Of a DNA stretch of 64,000 nt, positions 41,257 to 48,494 are shown piece after piece. This DNA comes from Stieleria maiorica (GTDB lineage: Bacteria; Planctomycetota; Planctomycetia; Pirellulales; Pirellulaceae). Every line of letters begins with the position of its first letter. Position 1 is the stretch's first letter. The notes under the pieces are model-generated. The model saw only the letters and a list, made by a program, of their open reading frames with translations, was not told the DNA's origin and did not search any database. Position numbers and translations under genes: made by a program. The DNA lies in assembly GCF_008035925.1 (NCBI RefSeq), contig NZ_CP036264.1, forward strand, positions 2,143,409 through 2,207,408. Direction: 5' to 3'.

Positions 41257-43305
41257 ATGGTTGCCGCGTTAAACGCCCCGCTTGCTCATCAACAGCACGT
41301 CCGTCCGACGACCTCGGGCGCCGACGGCGCGACGAAACAACGCCCGCGGTTGGTGATCGTCGGTGGCGGGATGGCAGGATTCGGCCTCTGCGATCGCTTG
41401 GTCCGCAGTGGCGCGATCCATGAGTACGACGTCACGATCATCGGGGATGAGCCGCAACCGGCGTACGATCGCGTGAATCTGTCCAGCTACTTTTCAGGAC
41501 GCTCGGCAGAGGATTTGTTGCTCGCGCCGCGGGACTGGTATCAACAACATCGCATCGAACTAAAAACAGGGCGTCGGATCGAGCGGATCGATCGCGACCA
41601 GCAATCCGTCGTCGACAACGAGGGCTCGGCGTATCACTACGACCAGTTGGTGTTGGCGACCGGGTCGCACGCGTTCGTGCCCCCGATCGAGGGTTGTGAC
41701 AGCGACGGCGTGTTTGTCTATCGCACGATCGCCGACTTGGAAGCGATCCGCGAACACTGCGCGTCGCGGAACGTGCGTTGTGGCGGCGTGATCGGCGGCG
41801 GCTTGTTAGGGCTGGAAGCCGCCAAGATTCTGATGGATCTGGGGCTTTCGGTCAGCGTGATCGAGATGGCACCGGGTTTGATGCCGCGACAGCTGGATGC
41901 CGATGCGGCGGGACTGTTGAAACAGAAGATCCAAGCGTTGGGCGTTGATATCCAGCTGGTTCGCCGCACCGAGTCGATTCACGTCGTCGATCAACAGATC
42001 CAGGTCCGGTTCGCCAACGCGAGCGATCTGAATGTCGATTTGTTGGTCATCGCCGCCGGTGTCCGCCCCAACGACAAATTGGCTGAGTCGGCGGGGCTTG
42101 AAATTGGTCCCCGACGCGGCGTGAAGGTCGACCAGCGATTGCAGACCAGCGATCCGAATATCTATGCGATCGGCGAATGCGCGTCGTTCGGCGATCACGT
42201 CTTCGGGCTGGCGGCACCGTGCTTTCGCATGGCCGATGTGTTGGCCCAGCGATTGGCCGGCAAACAGGTGACGTTCAACGGCGCCGATGAATCGGCCGAG
42301 TTGAAATTGATGGGCGTCCAGGTCGCGACGTTGGGCTTGGCGATCGGTGAATCCCCCGGCGGAAATGTCGTCACGCACCACGACGACTCGGGCTATCGAA
42401 AACTGTTGACCGAACGCGGCAGGATTGTCGGTGCGTCGTGTGTGGGGCCTTGGGAAGAATTGCCACAGATCCGTCAAGCGATCGCCAAACAGGCCCGGTT
42501 ATGGCCGTGGCAACGCAAACGTTTCTTGCAAACCGGTTCCCCGTGGACTCCCGGCGGCGCGATGCCGGTCACCCATTGGCCGGCCGACGCGGTCGTGTGT
42601 TCGTGTTTGTCTGTCAGCAAATCGACCATCGTGCAGGCGATCGACGACGGTGCTCGCGAGGTCGATCAGATCGCGCAGGTCTGTGGCGCGTCGACGGCCT
42701 GCGGCAGCTGTCGCGGTTTGGTTGCGGAACTGGCCGGCGGCGCGGCCGAACCGGTCGTGGTTCCCGGGGCAAGGGCCATGCTGGCGGCCAGCGTGATGGC
42801 GCTCGTTGCCACACTCGTCTGGCTGATCCTGCCACCGGTTCCCCTGACCGACAGCGTGCAATCGTCTTGGCACGCGATCGAAACCGTCTGGAGGGGTGAC
42901 CTGGGACGCCAAATCAGCGGCTTCACTTTGGTCGGTTTGACGGTCCTGGGGTTGGTCTTTTCGCTGCGCAAACGCGTTGCCTGGTTCCACTGGGGATCGT
43001 ACGGCTTTTGGCGTGCCGCACACGGCGTGCTGGGCATGGCCGTGTTGATGGGCGTCGCCGTTCACACGGGAATGCGGCTGGGACACAACCTGAATTTCTT
43101 GCTGGGCGTTTGCTTCTTGTCCGCCGCGGCACTCGGAGCCGTGGCCGGAATTGCCAGCAGTCTGGAAAGCCGTGCCTCGGGAAACCTGGGGATGTGGATC
43201 CGACGATGGCGGCCGCGGTTGAGCCGTATCCACCTGTGGGTGACATGGCCGCTGCCGATTCTGATCGCCCTTCATGTGCTCGGTTTTTATTGGTTCAGCG
43301 ATTGA
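41257..43305 (+). CDS. NasB/NirB-like FAD-NAD(P)H oxidoreductase with [2Fe-2S] BFD domain fused to a membrane domain
   Basis: A 682-residue protein. The ATG 41257 is preferred over the TTG at 41245. Residues about 30-320 form an FAD/NAD(P)H-binding core like the nitrite reductase large subunit N-terminus: LVIVGGGMAGFGLCDRL, IGGGLLGLEAAK and VYAIGEC-like IYAIGECASF. A BFD-type [2Fe-2S] domain follows (CSCLSVSKST, then CGASTACGSCRG). From about 505 onward five hydrophobic spans appear, with His residues (AAHGVLG, VHTGMRLGHN, SRIHLWVTWP) that could bind haem b. Sirohaem-binding domains of NirB are absent. A cytoplasm-to-membrane electron route to the following multihaem cytochrome is inferred. 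Confidence 0.82.
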   Translation: MVAALNAPLAHQQHVRPTTSGADGATKQRPRLVIVGGGMAGFGLCDRLVRSGAIHEYDVTIIGDEPQPAYDRVNLSSYFSGRSAEDLLLAPRDWYQQHRIELKTGRRIERIDRDQQSVVDNEGSAYHYDQLVLATGSHAFVPPIEGCDSDGVFVYRTIADLEAIREHCASRNVRCGGVIGGGLLGLEAAKILMDLGLSVSVIEMAPGLMPRQLDADAAGLLKQKIQALGVDIQLVRRTESIHVVDQQIQVRFANASDLNVDLLVIAAGVRPNDKLAESAGLEIGPRRGVKVDQRLQTSDPNIYAIGECASFGDHVFGLAAPCFRMADVLAQRLAGKQVTFNGADESAELKLMGVQVATLGLAIGESPGGNVVTHHDDSGYRKLLTERGRIVGASCVGPWEELPQIRQAIAKQARLWPWQRKRFLQTGSPWTPGGAMPVTHWPADAVVCSCLSVSKSTIVQAIDDGAREVDQIAQVCGASTACGSCRGLVAELAGGAAEPVVVPGARAMLAASVMALVATLVWLILPPVPLTDSVQSSWHAIETVWRGDLGRQISGFTLVGLTVLGLVFSLRKRVAWFHWGSYGFWRAAHGVLGMAVLMGVAVHTGMRLGHNLNFLLGVCFLSAAALGAVAGIASSLESRASGNLGMWIRRWRPRLSRIHLWVTWPLPILIALHVLGFYWFSD

Positions 43306-43307
43306 GC

Positions 43308-44786
43308 ATGATGATTCAACTGAAACCGATCTGGAACGCACTTCGCGAATCCCCGAACGGGCCAAAATGGTTGACCTGGGCGGCGATCAACCTGTCGATC
43401 GCCGCGTACTTCGGCTACGGGTTGGTCGCTCCGGCATCAAGTCACAAGACCGCTTGGCTGCCCGGGGAAACCACCCATGGACATTATCAAATCGAACTGG
43501 ACTGCAACGCCTGTCATGATCCCGGGCGATCAACGGAGGGACCGAGCGGCGCGGACGTCATGCAAGATGCCTGCATCCGCTGTCACGGCGCTCAATTGGA
43601 TCTGGCCAAGGACACGCATCCGGCAAACAAGTTCCGCGACCCGACCAACGCGGAACGACTGAAGATCCTGGACGCACAAAACTGTTTGACCTGTCACCAG
43701 GAACACGTCCCCGAGCAAACACTTTCTATGGGGCTGACCATGCCGGCCGACTATTGTTGGCATTGTCACCAGGAAGTCGCCGATTCGCGTCCCAGCCACC
43801 GCGGCATGGCGTACGACAGTTGCGCGACGGCGGGGTGTCACAATTACCATGACAACCGCGCGCTGTACGAAAAGTATCTCGACGATCACCACGGCCAGAG
43901 CGACCATTTGGAGCTTGCCGCGCTGCCGCAGCGTTCGACCCTGGAATCGCTTTCAGGTGCGTTTCGCGCCCAACAGTCGCTGACGATCGACGACGCCGAT
44001 CATCCATCGTCGTGGACGACCGATCCCGGCTTCTCGGAAAACAGCGCGTCCGAAGACAGCTTGTCCGGAGACAGTTTGCTCGACGATTGGGCGACAACGG
44101 CCCACGCCTCGGCCGGCGTCAACTGCTCACACTGCCACCGCGGCGACAAAGATTCCGCCGGCGACGATGCACCGTGGTCCGAGCAGGTGGCGATAGAACG
44201 CTGTCAGCAATGCCATGAGCGGCAAGTCGAAAGCTTCAAAACCGGCAAGCATGGCATGCGGTTGGCCGCCGGCTTGTCCCCGATGACGCCCGACCTGGCG
44301 CGTTTGCCGATGCACGCCGGTCAGGCCCACGCGGAACTCGACTGCAGTGCCTGCCACAGCGGACATCGCTTTGACACACAATTCGCCGCCACCGATGCCT
44401 GTCTGCGGTGTCATGCCGACGACCATTCGTTGGCCTACGGCGACAGTTCCCATGCGGCGCTGTGGCGCGACGAATTGGCCGGCAATGGCCCGCTCGGCAG
44501 CGGCGTCTCCTGTGCCACCTGTCATCTGCCGCGACTGGAAGGCGATTCCGGGATTTGGGTCAACCACGATCAAAACGCAAGCCTGCGTCCGAATGAAACG
44601 ATGGCGCGGCAGGTCTGCACGCATTGCCACGGATTGGAGTATTCCCTGAGCGCGTTGGCCGACCCACAGACCGTGGCGTCGTGTTTCGGCGATCCCCCCG
44701 CCGAGCGAATCAAAAGCGTGCAGATGGCGCACGAATGGTTCGAGCAGCAAGAGGCCAAGCGGGCCGCACGTCGGGACAACCGCTGA
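43308..44786 (+). CDS. Membrane-anchored multihaem cytochrome c (ten CxxCH plus one CX4CH)
   Basis: A 492-residue protein. The ATG 43308 overlaps nothing and follows 2 nt after the FAD gene. The N-terminus holds one membrane span (WAAINLSIAAYFGYGLVAP). Haem motifs in order: CNACH, CIRCH, CLTCH, CWHCH, CATAGCH (CX4CH), CSHCH, CQQCH, CSACH, CLRCH, CATCH and CTHCH. The Cys/His spacing fits the cytochrome c3/nitrite-linked families. It probably faces the periplasm and accepts electrons from the upstream membrane flavoprotein; the final acceptor is not shown. Neighbours downstream are a haem lipoprotein and a globin, on the same strand. Confidence 0.88.
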   Translation: MMIQLKPIWNALRESPNGPKWLTWAAINLSIAAYFGYGLVAPASSHKTAWLPGETTHGHYQIELDCNACHDPGRSTEGPSGADVMQDACIRCHGAQLDLAKDTHPANKFRDPTNAERLKILDAQNCLTCHQEHVPEQTLSMGLTMPADYCWHCHQEVADSRPSHRGMAYDSCATAGCHNYHDNRALYEKYLDDHHGQSDHLELAALPQRSTLESLSGAFRAQQSLTIDDADHPSSWTTDPGFSENSASEDSLSGDSLLDDWATTAHASAGVNCSHCHRGDKDSAGDDAPWSEQVAIERCQQCHERQVESFKTGKHGMRLAAGLSPMTPDLARLPMHAGQAHAELDCSACHSGHRFDTQFAATDACLRCHADDHSLAYGDSSHAALWRDELAGNGPLGSGVSCATCHLPRLEGDSGIWVNHDQNASLRPNETMARQVCTHCHGLEYSLSALADPQTVASCFGDPPAERIKSVQMAHEWFEQQEAKRAARRDNR

Positions 44787-44855
44787 TTGTCGCCACTCCC
44801 TTCAACACCACTCAATGATCGATGTTTTCGTTTCTTTGCCACCTTCACCAATAGG

Positions 44856-45479
44856 ATGATCAAGATGAAATTGAACCTTCAACAACGACTTGCCGCCACG
44901 GCCGCGACCGTTTGTTTGCTGTTGCCCCTGGCGACGCTCCCCGGCTGTAGCGAAAGCGAAGCGAGTTCGACCCCGGTCGGTGGCATCACGCCTCAACAAT
45001 TCGCCGACGGGGTGCATGCGGTGATGATGGCCGACCGGACCGTGTACGCCAAGCACGTCGTCACCAATCTGAACAAGCAAGATGCGCCGGTCAAAGCATT
45101 CGAGTATTGGGAAGACACCGAGAACTCGATCCCGTTGCCGGCCCAGATGTTCCGCATGGGGGCCGAGCTGGTCGATGAGAATCCCGAAGCCGGTTTCACG
45201 TATGCCCTGCGAAGCAAATGGCCGCTCAACGAACAGCACCAGGCCAAGACCGAATTGGAGCAGACGGCGTTGGATTTCCTGAGCGAAAACCCCGGTGAAA
45301 ACTTCTACGGGGAAGAAAAACTCGGCGATCAAAAGTACTTCGTCGCCGTCTACCCCGACCGTGCCGTCGCCGAAGCGTGCTGGTCGTGTCACAACGACCA
45401 CCCCAATCGCGGCGATGACTACCCGGAGTTTGCCAAAGACGACGTGATGGGCGGTGTGCTGGTGCGAATCCCGCTCTAA
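44856..45479 (+). CDS. Tll0287-like (DUF3365) haem-binding lipoprotein
   Basis: A 207-residue exported protein. Lipoprotein signal LLLPLATLPGC then a DUF3365-type sensor-like domain with the single haem motif CWSCHNDHP near residue 175. ATG 44856 (MIKMKLN) is chosen; ATG 44865 also fits. Related proteins bind haem c or sense NO or redox state. It sits 70 nt after the multihaem cytochrome and 68 nt before a globin, which supports a shared redox or NO-related job. The exact role is unknown. Confidence 0.82.
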   Translation: MIKMKLNLQQRLAATAATVCLLLPLATLPGCSESEASSTPVGGITPQQFADGVHAVMMADRTVYAKHVVTNLNKQDAPVKAFEYWEDTENSIPLPAQMFRMGAELVDENPEAGFTYALRSKWPLNEQHQAKTELEQTALDFLSENPGENFYGEEKLGDQKYFVAVYPDRAVAEACWSCHNDHPNRGDDYPEFAKDDVMGGVLVRIPL

Positions 45480-45547
45480 ACGCCGCTCCCACTTTCAATT
45501 CTGACTCTTCTGTTTCTCTTTCCACACAACCTTTGAGTGAATGAATC

Positions 45548-45982
45548 ATGACTCCCGAACAAATTGATTTGGTCCAGTCGTCTTGGGAAAAGGTCAAACC
45601 GATTTCCGAACAAGCCGCCGAATTGTTTTATGGTCGTCTGTTTGAACTGGACCCTTCGTTGAAACCGCTGTTCAAGGGCGACATGAAGGAGCAGGGCAAG
45701 AAGCTGATGGCGACGTTGAATCTGGCCGTCACCTCCCTGACCAAACTGGACGACATTCTGCCGGCGGTGAAAGAACTGGGACGTCGGCACGTGAAGTACG
45801 GCGTGCCGGATGAAAGTTACCAAACGGTCGGCCAAGCCCTGCTCTGGACGCTCCAGCAAGGCCTGGCCGAAGCCTTCACCGACGACGTCAAACAGGCTTG
45901 GACGATCACCTACGTCACGCTCAGCAACGTGATGCTGGAAGCGGCCCACGAAGGCGACGCGCCGGCCGCGAAAGCGAGCTAA
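45548..45982 (+). CDS. Single-domain globin
   Basis: A 144-residue cytosolic haemoprotein of neuroglobin-like bacterial type. Proximal His F8 is in ELGRRHVKYGV; E7 is a Gln (MKEQGKKLM), a substitution found in globins that handle NO or O2 chemistry. Length and the LTKLDDILPAVKEL helix fit the fold. No FAD/NAD reductase domain is attached, so a flavohaemoglobin is excluded. As neighbour of nitrate-assimilation genes it may bind or detoxify NO; that is an inference. The hairpins at 46018 and 46048 follow the stop. Confidence 0.9.
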   Translation: MTPEQIDLVQSSWEKVKPISEQAAELFYGRLFELDPSLKPLFKGDMKEQGKKLMATLNLAVTSLTKLDDILPAVKELGRRHVKYGVPDESYQTVGQALLWTLQQGLAEAFTDDVKQAWTITYVTLSNVMLEAAHEGDAPAAKAS

Positions 45983-46017
45983 AAACAGTGTCGAACCATT
46001 GTCCCAATTGTTCCCTC

Positions 46018-46067
46018 TCAGCCGCTTGCGGCTGACCGGCTGCCGCGGACGTCCCGCTGGGGACGTC
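46018..46067 (+). terminator. Two hairpins after the globin gene
   Basis: TCAGCCGC/GCGGCTGA (46018-46035) and GACGTCCC/GGGACGTC (46048-46067, loop GCTG). They begin 36 nt after the globin stop. No T-run follows, so termination is only suggested. Confidence 0.45.
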
Positions 46068-46267
46068 GATTGGATTACTGAGCGACTTGTTGGTTAGCAC
46101 CGCTCAGTGGTGGTCATGGATCTTCTTTGTTCGCCCAGAAGGCTGTTTCACTATGCTGCGGCATTCATTCCGCAGCACTTGCCCAAAGGGCATCCACATC
46201 CATAGCTTGGGGTCAGGGAACGAGCGCAGCGGAGTGACCGCAACCCCAGGGAAGAAAGCCCATCTTC

Positions 46268-46320
46268 CCTCCCCTTTCGATCGGCCGGCGGCAAAGCCGC
46301 CGGCCGATCGAAAGGGGAGG
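46268..46320. repeat. Perfect 25-bp inverted repeat
   Basis: The left arm starts CCTCCCCTTTCGATCGGCCG at 46268 and the right arm ends CGGCCGATCGAAAGGGGAGG at 46320; the 25-bp arms are exact reverse complements around an AAA loop. It could be a very stable RNA hairpin or a miniature mobile element. It lies 107 nt before the IS left-end repeat at 46427. Confidence 0.9.
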
Positions 46321-46426
46321 AGGTTTCTTGGTGTGCGTGGACCTGGGGTGACGCCCGGATTCGCTGGGGCTCATCCGGTCTCACCCCAGTTGGCTATGGT
46401 TAGCGGCATGGATATTTCAAAAAACA

Positions 46427-47973
46427 GGGGATGCCCCGAAACTGGTGTCTTTGATTCAAAAGACCAGGAAATTGGAGGTCATCCCCATGTCTGCTAAGAG
46501 AAGGTATCGCCGCACGTCCGTCAAGAAGATTTCACTTGAGACACTCAAGGATCTCGCCCTGGAGAAAGCAGGTGCCGGCACTTGTGTCGGTCTGGATATC
46601 GGCAAAAACGAGATCGTCGCTGTGGTACGCTGGGCCGACGGAGCATTTGAATGTCCCTGGAGTGTCAAAAACCCATCGGAGATCACAGAATTAATCGGAC
46701 TCCTCAAGATGCTTAGAGAAACTGGTGATAGCCTGACGATCGGATTGGAGTCTACCGGGACCTACGGCGAAGTGGTTCGTGCCGCAATGACAGCGACGTC
46801 GCTAGAGGTCCATCGCATCAGTGGCAAAGCTTCCAGTGATTATAAGGAAATCTTCGACGGTGTCCCGAGCCAGCATGATGGAAAGGATGCTGCGATTATC
46901 GCCGAGTTGACTTGCTTTGGAAAAGGAACGCCGTGGCCGTTTGAGCCTCGGAGCGAAACCAATCAGGAGATGCGTTATCAGTTACAGCGGCTGGATGTCT
47001 TTGATCGTCATGCCACCGAGTGGTGCGGTCGTCTCGAGGCAGTTCTAGCGGCGCATTGGCCGGAGCTCTCGGGTTTGCTGTCACCGAAGAGCTCGACATT
47101 GATCAATATCATGCTGCACTACGGTAGTCCAGCAAGACTTGCCGCAGACGTCGACGCCGCAAAAAACCTACGGTTGTGGGGTGGCTCTTTTTTGGGAGCT
47201 CGGAAGATCGATCAGCTGATTGACTCGGCTCGTACGACGCAGGGAGTTCCGGTCGGAGAGGCTGATTTGTCTTGGATTCAGGAAATCGCGAAGGAATTGA
47301 AACAATCAATTTTGCAGGTCAAATCCAGTAAAAAGCGGCTTGAAACGATCGCCCAATCACACGCCGGAATGAGCAATTACGTTGACCCTGTCGGTGCTGT
47401 TACGCTTTGCATGATCTGGTCTTCGGTCGGCGACCCGCGCAACTACGACAGCAGCGGCGCCTTCCTGAAGTCTCTGGGGCTGAATCTCAAGGAGCTCAGC
47501 AGTGGTAAGCGTCAAGGCCAGCTTGGGATCACCAAACGCGGTCCGAGTCTAGCCCGCAAATTCCTCTACTTGTGGGCGATGCGAGCGTTGAAGCGGCCTG
47601 AGCTACAACGCTGGTATCTGGACTTTCAAAAAGTAGGTCGCAGCACGAGCACACAGCACCGCAAGATGAAAGGGCTTGTCGCGTTGATGCGTAAGCTAAG
47701 TCGCTCCCTTTGGTACGTTTGTCAACATGACCAAGAGTTTGATTATGCAAAAGTCTTTCCCGGGCGTCCGTTAGAGAAACGCAAACGTCGCCGTCGCAAC
47801 AAACGAGTTGCCGCCTGAATTTTAAGTTGATTTTCCCACAACACGTAAATCGAGGAACCTACTGAGTTACCCAACACTGTAGTCCAGCCGTTTGTTTAGG
47901 GATGACCTTCAACAGGTAGCCATCGACACCGCGTTTTTTTCGTGAGGTCCGACCCCAGTCTCAAGGCATCCCC
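46427..47973 (+). mobile_element. IS110-family insertion sequence (IS1111-like)
   Basis: A transposase gene is flanked by short inverted ends: GGGGATGCC at 46427-46435 and GGCATCCCC at 47965-47973. The IS1111 subgroup of IS110 carries such subterminal repeats and has a long non-coding segment downstream of the transposase; here about 147 nt lie between the stop and the right repeat. The exact ends, which extend a few bases beyond the repeats in this group, are not determined. Target-site duplications are not expected for the family. Confidence 0.65.
46487..47818 (+). CDS. IS110-family transposase (DEDD-serine recombinase)
   Basis: A 443-residue protein. The ATG 46487 is preceded by GGAGGT 8 nt upstream. 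The N-terminus has the RuvC-like DEDD fold (CVGLDIGKNEIVAVV with first Asp; SLTIGLESTGTYGEVV with Glu; the later DGKDAAIIAEL block supplies two Asp). The C-terminal Tnp_20 domain includes a candidate catalytic Ser in DSSGAFLKSLGLNL. A basic tail ends KRKRRRRNKRVAA. IS110 transposases act with a bridge RNA encoded in the non-coding end. Codon use and intergenic style match the host reasonably, but the gene is not part of the host's operon. Confidence 0.92.
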   Translation: MSAKRRYRRTSVKKISLETLKDLALEKAGAGTCVGLDIGKNEIVAVVRWADGAFECPWSVKNPSEITELIGLLKMLRETGDSLTIGLESTGTYGEVVRAAMTATSLEVHRISGKASSDYKEIFDGVPSQHDGKDAAIIAELTCFGKGTPWPFEPRSETNQEMRYQLQRLDVFDRHATEWCGRLEAVLAAHWPELSGLLSPKSSTLINIMLHYGSPARLAADVDAAKNLRLWGGSFLGARKIDQLIDSARTTQGVPVGEADLSWIQEIAKELKQSILQVKSSKKRLETIAQSHAGMSNYVDPVGAVTLCMIWSSVGDPRNYDSSGAFLKSLGLNLKELSSGKRQGQLGITKRGPSLARKFLYLWAMRALKRPELQRWYLDFQKVGRSTSTQHRKMKGLVALMRKLSRSLWYVCQHDQEFDYAKVFPGRPLEKRKRRRRNKRVAA

Positions 47974-48426
47974 GAACACGGTTCTGAAAGCAATCTTCAA
48001 TGAAGCCAATTCAGTGCCCGCGTCGAGCTTCGGTATTCATTCAATCAATGCCGCTCCGTTGGGACACTCAAGGTAAAAGGTTGAAGCCATTTCAGAGTAT
48101 TCGCCGTGAGGCAAACAGTTAGGACCACAGCAAGAGGTCACTCACACCAGCCGAACATCGCCCAAATCGATTATCAGTACGCGCCGCACGTTTTTGAATC
48201 GTGATCAAAAACAGTCCGATATCGGTGCGCAAATACGGCTCCGAAAAATATTTCCAAACGAGACTTGACCATGTTAGAAAAGGCTAAGTTGTCGATCGCC
48301 GTTGGCGAACCGAGCGTGGTGATCTTTGCTGACGCACGGGACAAAAGCAACTGAATCCATCAGGAATACAGATCGACGTCCCGGGCGGTCGCGAGGAGAA
48401 CAGTTGGGGACAACGGTTCTACAATC
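47819..48426. other. Non-coding stretch: IS right end and unexplained DNA
   Basis: About 608 nt. The first part (47819 to about 47975) is the IS right non-coding end. From there to 48426 I see no gene, no strong repeat and no promoter that I can defend; the base composition is lower in GC than neighbours. It could be host intergenic DNA or remains of another mobile element. Confidence 0.5.
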
Positions 48427-48464
48427 AAAGCCGCTTGCGGGTTGGTGGACCCGCAAGCGGCTTT
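48427..48464. terminator. Bidirectional terminator between convergent regions
   Basis: AAAGCCGCTTGCGGGT and ACCCGCAAGCGGCTTT form a perfect 16-bp stem with loop TGGTGG, followed on the plus strand by TCGTTTTTC. The minus-strand porin stop is 30 nt away, and this is its probable terminator; plus-strand transcripts from the IS side also end here. Confidence 0.85.
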
Positions 48465-48494
48465 TCGTTTTTCTTAGTCGACTTAATTAGCCGA

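Larger units (their letters stand above)
45983..46486. other. Intergenic region with palindromes upstream of the IS element
   Basis: 504 nt between the globin and the transposase. It contains hairpins at 46018-46035 and 46048-46067, a GCTGCGG/CCGCAGC pair near 46159-46180, a perfect 25-bp inverted repeat at 46268-46320 and an outer partial inverted repeat CATAGCTTGGGGTCA / TCACCCCAGTTGGCTATG near 46202-46398. Part of the IS left end is also here. No host gene seen. Confidence 0.6.

Noticed and set aside
41257..43305. Complete NirB nitrite reductase
   Set aside because: The sirohaem/[4Fe-4S] half is absent and replaced by membrane spans; nitrite reduction is assigned to NirA.
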